Source: Candidatus Solirubrobacter pratensis
GTDB lineage: Bacteria; Actinomycetota; Thermoleophilia; Solirubrobacterales; Solirubrobacteraceae
Direction: 5' to 3'
Assembly (NCBI RefSeq): GCF_000425945.1
Contig: NZ_AUEK01000010.1
Span: 62,001 to 126,000 of the forward strand
Length of the DNA: 64,000 nt
The notes beneath the pieces are model-generated. The model was given only the letters and a program-made list of their open reading frames with translations, had not been told where the DNA came from and did no database searches. The translations under genes and the position numbers were made by a program. Position 1 is the stretch's first letter, and each line of letters begins with the position of its first letter. Below, in pieces: positions 39,764-47,111 of the stretch.

Positions 39764-42025
39764 CTACGCTCCGTGCAGGGCGGCCGCAACGGCGGCCTGC
39801 CCGTAGGAGATGCCGCCGTCGTTGCACGGGAGCCGCACCGGGGTCAGGACGCGCGCGGGCCGCAGCGCCTCGGTCGTCCGGTCAAGCAGCAGCGCGTTCT
39901 GGAACACGCCGCCGGAGAGGACGACGGCGGGAGCGCCGACCTCGCGGCACGCGGCGGCCGTCGCCCGCGCGACGGCGTTGTGGAAGCGCGCGGAGACGAG
40001 CGCGACGCCGGCGCCGCGCGCGAGGTCGTCGACGATGGCGGCGATCGCCGGGCGCGGGTCGAGGACGAGCGCGGCGCCTTCCGTCACCGGCAGCGGGTAT
40101 GCCGCCGTCTCGTGCGCGTCCGCCGCGGCCTCGAGCTCGATCGCCGCCTGGCCCTCGTAGGTCACCGTCTCGCGGAGGCCGCACAGCGCGGCGACGGCGT
40201 CGAAGAGCCGGCCCATGCTCGTCGTCACCGGCGACGCGAGCCCGGTCTCGGCGAGCCGGCGGACGTTCGCCCACGCCGGCGGCGTCTCGAGGCCGGACTC
40301 GGCGAGCCAGGCGCACGCCATCCGCCACGGCTCGCGGATCGCGGACTCGCCGCCCGGCATCCGCACCGGCCGCAGGTGGCCCGCACGGGTGAAGCCCCCG
40401 GGTCCGCCGAGCAGCAGCTCGCCGCCCCAGATCGTGCCGTCGGTGCCGTAGCCGGTGCCGTCGAAGATCGCCCCGAGCGCCTCGGGCTCGCCGTGCTCGG
40501 CCAGCGCCGCCGCCAGGTGGGCGTGGTGATGCTGCACCGCGACGTGCTCCCCCTCGCGGGCGAGCGCGTACGACGTCGACAGGTAGTCGGGATGCATGTC
40601 GTGGGCGATCAGTTGCGGGGCGACGGCGAACAGGCGCTCGAAGTGCTCGACGCCGTCCGCGAAGGACGCGAGCGTCTCGACGTTGCGCAGATCGCCGATG
40701 TGGTGCCCGACCCACGCGCGCCCGTCGCGCGCGAGCGTGAACGTGCTCTTGAGCTCGGCGCCGGTCGCCAGCAGCGCAGGCGCCGCCGGGAGCGGCAGCG
40801 GCTCCGGCACGAACCCGCGCGAGCGGCGCACGACGCGGCGGCCGCGCAGGACCGAGTCGTCCGTGCGCGTGCGGATCGGCCGGTCGTGCAGGAGGAAGAG
40901 ATCGGCGATGCCCGCCAGCCGCCTCAGCGCGTCCTCGTCGGTGAACGCGATCGGCTCGTCGGAGACGTTGCCGCTGGTCATGACGAGCGGGACGCCGGCG
41001 TCGGCGAGCAGCAGGTGGTGCAGCGGCGAGTAGGGGAGCATCACGCCGAGCTCGCGCGAGCGAGGCGCGACTGACGGCGCGACGTCGCCGCGCCGCGGCG
41101 CGATCACGATCGGCCGCGCGCGCGAGCGGATCTCGTCGCCGTCGAGCTCCACGAGCGCGCGGGCGGCGTCGAGGTCTCCGACCATGATCGCGAACGGCCG
41201 GTCCTCGCGGTGCTTGCGCGCCCGCAGGGCCGAGACGGCCGCCTCGTCGTCGGCGCGGCAGGCGAGGTGGAACCCGCCGATGCCCTTGACGGCGAGGATG
41301 GCGCCGGAGCGGACGGCGGCGGCGGCGGCGGAGATGGCGTCCCGGGGGCCGCCGGCGATCGCCTCGCGCCGGCGCCCCGCGGGGATCCGGTCGGCGACGA
41401 GCCGGACCCGCGGGCCGCAGTCCGGGCACGCGTTCGGCTGCGCGTGGAAGCGGCGGTCGCCCGGGTCCTGGTACTCGGCGCGGCACGCCCGGCACATCGT
41501 GAACGCGGCCATCGTCGTGCTCGGGCGGTCGTACGGGACGGCCGTCACGATCGTGAAGCGCGGGCCGCAGCCGGTGCAATTGATGAACGGGTAGCGGTAG
41601 CGGCGGTCCGCCGGGTCGAAGAGCTCCGCCAGGCAGGCGTCGCACGTCGCCGCATCGGGGGAGACGGCGGCGTCCGGCGGTCCGCCGCCCGCGCTCGCGC
41701 GGATCGTGAAGCCGGACTCGCCGGTCGGCGGCAGCGCCTCAGTGGCGAGACGCTCGACGCAGGCCAGCGGAGGGGCATCGGCCACGAGGCGGGCGAGGAA
41801 CTCCTCGACGCCCTCGCCCTCGACCTCGGCGAGAACCCCGAGCGAGTCGTTGAGCACGAAGCCGGCGAGCCCCAGCCGGCGGGCGAGCGCGAAGACGAAG
41901 GGGCGGAAGCCGACGCCCTGCACGCGCCCGGTGACGCGCACGCGGACGCGCCGCGAAGGGGCGGGCGGTGACGAATCGGGAGCGGGCGGCGGCACGCCGC
42001 GGCGGGCCGGCGGCACCCGCGTCAC
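39764..42025 (-). CDS. hypF: Hydrogenase maturation carbamoyltransferase HypF
   Basis: HypF makes the thiocarboxamide on HypE from carbamoyl phosphate, the source of the CN ligands of the NiFe site. All domains are present in order: acylphosphatase (RVRVTGRVQGVGFRPFVF), two zinc-finger units (CDACLAELFDP, CTGCGP, CRACRAEYQDP, CPDCGP), a YrdC domain (AILAVKGIGGFHLACRAD, VMTSGNVSDEP) and a Kae1-like domain with VQHHHAHLAAALAEH and FDGTGYGTDG. The 753-residue length is normal. The start is a GTG overlapping the stop of the SIS gene. Confidence 0.93.
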   Translation of the reverse strand: MTRVPPARRGVPPPAPDSSPPAPSRRVRVRVTGRVQGVGFRPFVFALARRLGLAGFVLNDSLGVLAEVEGEGVEEFLARLVADAPPLACVERLATEALPPTGESGFTIRASAGGGPPDAAVSPDAATCDACLAELFDPADRRYRYPFINCTGCGPRFTIVTAVPYDRPSTTMAAFTMCRACRAEYQDPGDRRFHAQPNACPDCGPRVRLVADRIPAGRRREAIAGGPRDAISAAAAAVRSGAILAVKGIGGFHLACRADDEAAVSALRARKHREDRPFAIMVGDLDAARALVELDGDEIRSRARPIVIAPRRGDVAPSVAPRSRELGVMLPYSPLHHLLLADAGVPLVMTSGNVSDEPIAFTDEDALRRLAGIADLFLLHDRPIRTRTDDSVLRGRRVVRRSRGFVPEPLPLPAAPALLATGAELKSTFTLARDGRAWVGHHIGDLRNVETLASFADGVEHFERLFAVAPQLIAHDMHPDYLSTSYALAREGEHVAVQHHHAHLAAALAEHGEPEALGAIFDGTGYGTDGTIWGGELLLGGPGGFTRAGHLRPVRMPGGESAIREPWRMACAWLAESGLETPPAWANVRRLAETGLASPVTTSMGRLFDAVAALCGLRETVTYEGQAAIELEAAADAHETAAYPLPVTEGAALVLDPRPAIAAIVDDLARGAGVALVSARFHNAVARATAAACREVGAPAVVLSGGVFQNALLLDRTTEALRPARVLTPVRLPCNDGGISYGQAAVAAALHGA

Positions 42026-43065
42026 AGCGCCTCCACCAGCACGTGATACGCGCTCGCCTGCGCCTCCTGGATCCGAGGGATGTGCTCCGACCGGGTCACC
42101 ACGACGAAGTCGGCGAGCGACTCGGCCGCGATCCGCCCGCCGCCGTAGCCGACCAGCGCGATCGTCGCCATGCCGCGCCGCCGCGCCTCGCGCAGCGCCG
42201 CTATCGCGTTCTCCGAGTTGCCCGACGTCGACAGCGTCAGCAGCGCGTCGTCGGCCCGCCCGTAGGCGATCACCTGGCGGGCGAAGATCGCCTCGACGCC
42301 GATGTCGTTGGCGATCGCGGTCAGCACCGCGGAGTCGGCCGTGAGGTCCAGCGCACGGCGCCCGCGCGCCCGCAGGTCCGCCACGACGTCCATCGCATCG
42401 GTCGCCGACCCCCCGTTGCCGAGCGCCAGCACGCGCCCGCTCCTGCGCAGCGCATCGGCGGCGCCCGCAAGCGCCTCGGCGTTCTCGGTCAGCGTCTGCT
42501 CGCGCAGCGCGGCCGTCTCCCGGGCCTTGTCGAGCACCGACCGGCGGACGTCCTCGGTGACCGACTCCAGCGACTGCTGCCCGGCGCCCAGGAACGGGTA
42601 GAGGAAGCTCGACGCGCCCGCGTCGTGCCCGCGCCGCTCGCGGTGCTCGATGAACACGTGCACGAGCTCCCACAGCACGTGGTAGAGCGTCTCCATCAGC
42701 TCCTGGCGGACGAGCGCGTCCGCGGAGGGGGGCGCGAAGCCCTCGATCATCAGGCAGCCGCGCTCGCGCGCGACCGACGCGTCGCCGTCGAACGCGATCA
42801 CGATGTCGCCGGGCTCCGCCTCGGCGGCCAGGTTCTCGACCGCGAGCGCCGGCAGGGCGCGCTTTCCCACGATCACCGGGTGGACGAACTCGACCGCGAC
42901 GTGGTGCGCGTCCGACCGCGCCGCCCCGCCCGTCCCGGAGGCGAGCAGCCGCCCGCCGGCCAGGAACCGCACCGCCATCTCGTCGCACAGCCGCGCGAGC
43001 CGCTCGGCCTCGGCGGCGAAGAACTCGGCGTTCGCGCGCGTACGCTCGGCGAGCGCCGCCGTCAA
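42022..43065 (-). CDS. Tandem SIS-domain protein (GmhA-like) in the hyp operon
   Basis: The protein (347 residues, TTG start at 43065 overlapping the hypB stop) has two related SIS halves. The first contains RLLASGTGGAARSDAHHVAVEFVHP, the second RVLALGNGGSATDAMDVVADL, LTLSTSGNSENAIAALREARRRGM and IALVGYGGGRIAAESLADFVVV. The second half resembles sedoheptulose-7-phosphate isomerase. I recall such proteins in actinobacterial hydrogenase operons, but no role in maturation is established. The first half has lost the usual STSGNS-type phosphate loop, so only the second may bind a sugar phosphate. Confidence 0.8.
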   Translation of the reverse strand: MTAALAERTRANAEFFAAEAERLARLCDEMAVRFLAGGRLLASGTGGAARSDAHHVAVEFVHPVIVGKRALPALAVENLAAEAEPGDIVIAFDGDASVARERGCLMIEGFAPPSADALVRQELMETLYHVLWELVHVFIEHRERRGHDAGASSFLYPFLGAGQQSLESVTEDVRRSVLDKARETAALREQTLTENAEALAGAADALRRSGRVLALGNGGSATDAMDVVADLRARGRRALDLTADSAVLTAIANDIGVEAIFARQVIAYGRADDALLTLSTSGNSENAIAALREARRRGMATIALVGYGGGRIAAESLADFVVVTRSEHIPRIQEAQASAYHVLVEAL

Positions 43066-43739
43066 GCCGAGACCATGCGCCGGCCGGGCAGCCGCGCCAG
43101 CCACTCGCGCCACGCCTCCATTCCCTCGCCGGTGCGCGCGCTCACCTGCAGGCACGCGACGCCCGGGTGCACCGTCTCCAGCCGCGCGAGGAACTTCTCC
43201 ACGTCGAAGTCGACGTACGGCAGCAGGTCGATCTTGTTCAGCACGACCAGCTCGCACGCGCGGAACATCAGCGGGTACTTCAGCGGCTTGTCCTCGCCCT
43301 CGGTGACCGAGGACACCATCACGCGCGCGTCCTCGCCGACGCGGAACTCCGCCGGGCACACGAGGTTGCCGACGTTCTCGATCACCAGCAGGTCGAGCGG
43401 GTCGAGCTGCAGCGAGGGCAGCGCCGAGCGGACCATGTTCGCGTCCAGATGGCACTCGCCGCCGAAGCCCTGGCTGGTCTGCAGCTGCACGACCGGCACG
43501 TGCAGCGACGCGAGCCGGTCGGCGTCCAGCGACCCCTGCACGTCGCCTTCGAGCACGCCCGCGGACACGCCCAGCTCCCCGATCACCCGCTCCAGCAAGG
43601 CGGTCTTGCCCGCGCCGGGCGCACCCATGAAGTTCACGACGGTCACGCCCGCGCGATCGAAGTCGTCGCGGTTGGCGCGCGCGATCGTCTCGTTGGCGTC
43701 GAGCGCGTCCTCGACGACCTTGACCTTCACCCGGTGCAT
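43062..43739 (-). CDS. hypB: Hydrogenase maturation GTPase HypB
   Basis: P-loop GAPGAGKT (39-46), switch segments LEGDVQGSLDADRL and the metal-site ECHLDANMV (Cys and His of the G-domain), NKIDLLPYVDFD for guanine recognition and VSARTGEGMEAW near the end are all intact. It lacks the His-rich N-terminus and the CxxCGC motif of E. coli HypB, so nickel storage is not expected. It loads nickel into the large subunit together with HypA. Confidence 0.93.
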   Translation of the reverse strand: MHRVKVKVVEDALDANETIARANRDDFDRAGVTVVNFMGAPGAGKTALLERVIGELGVSAGVLEGDVQGSLDADRLASLHVPVVQLQTSQGFGGECHLDANMVRSALPSLQLDPLDLLVIENVGNLVCPAEFRVGEDARVMVSSVTEGEDKPLKYPLMFRACELVVLNKIDLLPYVDFDVEKFLARLETVHPGVACLQVSARTGEGMEAWREWLARLPGRRMVSA

Positions 43740-43841
43740 CTACATCGACCGCATCTTGAGATAGCGGCGGATGTCCGGGTACTCGGCGGCCGCCAGCGCT
43801 CCGGCGGCGAGCAGGATCAGCAGGGCCATCAGGCGCTTCAT
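43740..43841 (-). CDS. DUF6893-type small membrane protein (33 aa)
   Basis: The frame MKRLMALLILLAAGALAAAEY ends in PDIRRYLKMRSM: one hydrophobic helix and a short basic tail. This matches the DUF6893 small-protein family as I remember it. ATG at 43841 overlaps the maturation-protease stop (ATGA), and the TAG directly adjoins the hypB ATG. This tight fit in the operon argues that it is translated. Its role is unknown; a membrane anchor or peptide partner of the hydrogenase is possible. Confidence 0.7.
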   Translation of the reverse strand: MKRLMALLILLAAGALAAAEYPDIRRYLKMRSM

Positions 43842-44530
43842 CGCGGATCTCCTCTCATGACTTCCTCCAGCAGCGACTCCACGAGCCGCTCGGCCTCGTC
43901 GAGCGCCGCCTCGACCGGGGCCGTCAGCTCGGCCACGACCTCGTCCTCGTCGCCGCTCATGCGCGTGAGCGGCTCGCAGCCGAGCACGAGCGCCCGGGGC
44001 GGCGCGCTGCCGAGCGCGCGGGAGAGGCCGAGCACCTTCACGGGGTCCATCCCGTGCGCGTCCATGACCGGCTCGATCGCCTCGATCTCGGGCTCGATCA
44101 CGTACAGCGTCCCGGGCGTGCCGCCGCGCGGGGCGGCGTCGAGCAGGATCACCGCGTCGTAGTCGGCCAGCGCGTACGCGAGGTCCATGCCGCGGATGCC
44201 GTAGTCGACGATGTCGACGCCCTCCGGCAGCTCGCGTCGTGCCAGGCGCTGGGCGAGCGTCACGCCGAAGCCGTCGTCGCCGAGGAACACGTTGCCGATC
44301 CCGGCGATCAGCACGCGCAGCGGCTCGACCTCGGCCGGCGAGAAGAAGAAGCGGTGCCCGGGCAGGTCGCCGCCGGGGTCGCCCTCGACCACGACGGCGA
44401 GCAGCAGCTCGCCCTCGAGCGTCTCCTCGACCGCCTGCACGACCGCCGTCCGCCCCGCGAGCGCGATGTCCCAGACATCGCCTCCGGGACGCGGCCGCAG
44501 CCGCACGCGGGTTCCGGTCGCCGGCGTCAT
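43838..44530 (-). CDS. Hydrogenase maturation protease with N-terminal extension
   Basis: From residue about 75 the protein has the HybD/HyaD peptidase fold: VLIAGIGNVFLGDDGFG (with the nickel-sensing acidic residues), VDIVDYGIRGMDLAYALADYDAVILLDA and the third ligand region in DAHGMDPVKVLGLSRALG. It removes the C-terminal tail of the large subunit after nickel insertion. The first 75 residues (RVRLRPRPGGDVWDIALAGRTAVVQAVEET) form a beta-rich extra domain not found in E. coli enzymes. Length 230 in total. Confidence 0.88.
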   Translation of the reverse strand: MTPATGTRVRLRPRPGGDVWDIALAGRTAVVQAVEETLEGELLLAVVVEGDPGGDLPGHRFFFSPAEVEPLRVLIAGIGNVFLGDDGFGVTLAQRLARRELPEGVDIVDYGIRGMDLAYALADYDAVILLDAAPRGGTPGTLYVIEPEIEAIEPVMDAHGMDPVKVLGLSRALGSAPPRALVLGCEPLTRMSGDEDEVVAELTAPVEAALDEAERLVESLLEEVMRGDPR

Positions 44531-45270
44531 CGCTGCATCCTGTAGCCGGACAACCGCAGCAGCTGCTGGGGGCTGAGCGCCTCGGTGCGCTCGAGGATCT
44601 CCCGCGTGCGCGGGTCGGATGCGCGCATCTCCGCTTTCTCCGCGTCGGTCAGGGCAAGGATGTTGAGCGCGAGCAGCCCGTCGATCTCGCCGCCGTCGAA
44701 GAGGTCGCCGGGGCTCTCGGGGGCGATCCGCGGATGGTCCTCGAGGATGATCGGCGACGAGAGCATCGCGTCCTCGCCGACCAGCACCGGCCAGGTGCCG
44801 ACGTTCTCGCAGCCCTCGGCCTCGGTCGCCGACACGAAGCGCGCGCCGCGCAGGATCGTCTGCGTCGAGCAGAGCGAGTGCCGCAGCGCCTCCTCGCGCG
44901 ACGAGCTGGCCCAGTCCGAGGTGTTGCGCACGATCACCGTGAGCCGGGAGCCGTCGGCCGTCACCTCCACACGCCCGAGCCCGTCGATCTCGCCGGGCCC
45001 GACTGAGCGCTCGACGGCGTCCTCCCACTCGTCGTCGCGGGGCACGACCTGCAGGAAGCGCACCGTGACCTCGACCGCCCCCGGGTCCGAGCACTCGACC
45101 TGTGTCTGCATCACGCAGGGGTCATCCGGGTGCGCGGCGGTCCAGGCGGGCGGGAAGACGCCGCCCCAGGTCCAGCGGCGCCGGTTCTTCAGCGCCGAGC
45201 GCCGGTATGGCCACAGCACGTAGCCCTCGTAGAGGACGGCGTCGGCGATCGCGCGTACCGGATCGGTCAT
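44527..45270 (-). CDS. Hypothetical hydrogenase-cluster protein (247 aa)
   Basis: The protein opens with the characteristic LYEGYVLWPYRRSALKNRRRWTWGGVFPP and contains CVMQTQVECSD, VIVRNTSDWASSSREEALRHSLCSTQTIL, and LLALNILALTDAEKAEMRASDPRTREIL. It has no recognised domain or membrane helix. Overlapping starts and stops on both sides (ATGA at 44527 and 45267) tie it to the protease and DUF6084 genes, so it is likely a maturation or assembly factor specific to this hydrogenase type. Confidence 0.7.
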   Translation of the reverse strand: MTDPVRAIADAVLYEGYVLWPYRRSALKNRRRWTWGGVFPPAWTAAHPDDPCVMQTQVECSDPGAVEVTVRFLQVVPRDDEWEDAVERSVGPGEIDGLGRVEVTADGSRLTVIVRNTSDWASSSREEALRHSLCSTQTILRGARFVSATEAEGCENVGTWPVLVGEDAMLSSPIILEDHPRIAPESPGDLFDGGEIDGLLALNILALTDAEKAEMRASDPRTREILERTEALSPQQLLRLSGYRMQR

Positions 45271-45887
45271 CCGAGCAGCGCCTCCACCGCGTCGTCCCAG
45301 GTCGCGAGCGCGTTGCGTGACTTGTACGCCGACAGGCGGTCGAAGCTCTCCTTGCGCAGCCGCAGCCAGGCGGTGCCGCGGAAGTAGCGCTCCATCGTCT
45401 CGCGCCACACGCGCACGGGCAGCGCGTACTCCGCCTCGCTCTCCCACGACAGCCGCGCGGTCTGCAGGCGCCCGTCCTCACCGCCGTAGAAGACGCTGCC
45501 GCTGAAGAGGAACTCGAGCGGCACCGTGCCGTCCTGGAGCGCGTCGAGGTAGCGCGAGGCGGCGACCTCGAGGTCGTAGCTGCAGGCGACGGGCAGCTCG
45601 ACCTCGGTCTCCTCCGAGAACGGCGGGACGACGAGCGTGGTCCGCGTCCAGAGCAGGGTCCGCAGCGTCGTCCCCCAGTCGGCCGGCGCGCCGAAGAGCT
45701 CGAACAGCCGGTCGTGCGCGTCCGTGTCGTACGCGCGCCGGCGTGCCGCGATCTGCACCTGGGCGTCGAGCAGGAGCGACCGCACCGGCGCGGAGCTGGT
45801 CACGCGCAGCGTGAAGCGCAGGGTCGGCACGGCCGCGTACTCCAGCCGCGCGGCGTCGACGACGGCGAACGACAGCTCCGGGATCAT
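45267..45887 (-). CDS. DUF6084 family protein
   Basis: A 206-residue protein with beta-sandwich character: ELSFAVVDAARLEYAAVPTLRFTLRVTSSAPVRSLLLDAQVQIAARRRAY, then FSEETEVELPVACSYDLEVAASRYLDAL and WRETMERYFRGTAWLRLRKESFDRLSAYK. It matches the DUF6084 family known from actinobacterial hydrogenase operons. Function unknown. It is linked by four-base overlaps to both neighbours. Confidence 0.78.
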   Translation of the reverse strand: MIPELSFAVVDAARLEYAAVPTLRFTLRVTSSAPVRSLLLDAQVQIAARRRAYDTDAHDRLFELFGAPADWGTTLRTLLWTRTTLVVPPFSEETEVELPVACSYDLEVAASRYLDALQDGTVPLEFLFSGSVFYGGEDGRLQTARLSWESEAEYALPVRVWRETMERYFRGTAWLRLRKESFDRLSAYKSRNALATWDDAVEALLG

Positions 45888-46069
45888 CCGGGCGACAGGT
45901 TCGGCATCCGCGGGTCGATCGGCTGGGCGCCCTGCGGGTTGATCCCGGTCGAGCGCTCGGCGGTCGACGTGCCGTCCGGGTTGTGTCCCGCCTGGCGCTC
46001 GTAGCTGCCCTTCGAGTTGCCCGACGACGTGCCCTTCACGTGCGCCGGCAGGTCCATCTTGATCTTCAT
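45884..46069 (-). CDS. Small 61-aa hydrogenase-cluster protein
   Basis: MKIKMDLPAHVKGTSSGNSKG starts a Gly/Ser/Pro-rich, probably unstructured peptide with GHNPDGTSTAERSTGINPQGAQP. It has no cysteine and no hydrophobic helix. Its stop overlaps the DUF6084 start and its start overlaps the DUF5947 stop, which strongly supports translation. Role unknown; a flexible assembly peptide is a guess. Confidence 0.65.
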   Translation of the reverse strand: MKIKMDLPAHVKGTSSGNSKGSYERQAGHNPDGTSTAERSTGINPQGAQPIDPRMPNLSPG

Positions 46070-46620
46070 CGACACCTCCGGTCGAGCCGTTCGTAGAACT
46101 GGGCGAGCTGCCGCCAGACCTCGGCGCCGCCGGTGAACCCGCGCCAGTGCGTTCGGATCAGCCCGACGAGCGCGTAGCACTCGTCGATCGGGACGATCCA
46201 GGCCTGCCGCGCGCCGCGCACGCGGTTGACCAGCAGCGCCTCGACGTCGGGCGCCAGCGTGCGCAGGATCGGGTTGGCCTGCTCGAGCTCGTTCCAGGCC
46301 TCGAGGGTCAGCAGCGACTCGGTCGGCCCCATCGGGCTCGGGTAGTACGCCTTGCGGTTGACGAAGAACGCGACGTCGACCGGCAGCCGCAGCTGCTCCC
46401 ACATCACGTCGGTGACCTGGAGGTCGACCGCGACCCGCCGGTCGCCGATCAACCGCAGGCGCCCGTCGCCGCGGTCGAAGAGGATCGAGCACGGCCGGCA
46501 CGCGCACAGCACGTTGCGGCTCTCGACCTCCAGGACATGGCGGTGCTCGGCGCCGATCGGCGCCCCGCACAGCTCGCACCGCTCCTGCGCCTCGGGGGCC
46601 GGGCGCCGCGCGAGGCGCAT
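46066..46620 (-). CDS. DUF5947 family protein
   Basis: The N-terminal part has zinc-ribbon-like cysteines (ERCELCGAPI, NVLCACRPCSILFD), four or five in total. The rest is of the DUF5947 type: DVAFFVNRKAYYPSPMGPTES, ILRTLAPDVEALLVNRVRG, and WIVPIDECYALVGLIRTHWRGFTGGAEVW. At 184 residues it may bind a metal or Fe-S cluster. It is tied by ATGA overlaps to the NifU-like gene and the 61-aa gene. It is a known companion of actinobacterial hydrogenases with unproven function. Confidence 0.78.
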   Translation of the reverse strand: MRLARRPAPEAQERCELCGAPIGAEHRHVLEVESRNVLCACRPCSILFDRGDGRLRLIGDRRVAVDLQVTDVMWEQLRLPVDVAFFVNRKAYYPSPMGPTESLLTLEAWNELEQANPILRTLAPDVEALLVNRVRGARQAWIVPIDECYALVGLIRTHWRGFTGGAEVWRQLAQFYERLDRRCR

Positions 46621-47111
46621 CAGCCCACCGGCGGCACCGGGCATGCGATCTCGATCTGCAGGAGCCCGGGCTCGGGCTCGCCTTCCGCCTCGATGCGCTC
46701 GACGTCGGGCGCCGCGCGCTGGATCGCCTCCTCCACGGCGTGCTTGAGCGTCAGCGCCGAGGAGGGGCAGCCGTGGCAGGCGCCGAGCAGCCGCAGCCGC
46801 ACGACGCCTTCGTCGATCGCGAGCAGCTCCACGCCGCCGCCGTGCGCCACGAGGTACGGGCGCACCTCGTCCAGCGCGCCGTGCACGCGCCGCTCGAGCG
46901 GCACGGGATGCAGGCCGTGCAGGAGCAGCACGTGGGCGACCAGCTCGTCCTCGACGGGCGGGTCGCCGCAGCGCTCGAGGATCCGTGCGAGCCCCTCGCC
47001 GTGTAGGTCGAGCACCGCCTGCACGAGCTCGGTCGCCGTGTCGCGGCCGTGCGGGTCGAGCGCCTCGACCTCGTCGAGCAGCTGCTCGATGCGGGCGATC
47101 CGGCTATCCAT
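46620..47111 (-). CDS. NifU-type Fe-S scaffold-like protein
   Basis: Residues about 75-155 form a NifU C-terminal domain: LDEVRPYLVAHGGGVELLAIDEGVVRLRLLGACHGCPSSALTLKHAVEEAI with the CxxC cluster-binding pair in GACHGCP. The N-terminal 70 residues are helical (IARIEQLLDEVEALDP). It probably delivers Fe-S clusters to the hydrogenase small subunit. It overlaps the large-subunit gene end by eight bases. Confidence 0.85.
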   Translation of the reverse strand: MDSRIARIEQLLDEVEALDPHGRDTATELVQAVLDLHGEGLARILERCGDPPVEDELVAHVLLLHGLHPVPLERRVHGALDEVRPYLVAHGGGVELLAIDEGVVRLRLLGACHGCPSSALTLKHAVEEAIQRAAPDVERIEAEGEPEPGLLQIEIACPVPPVG

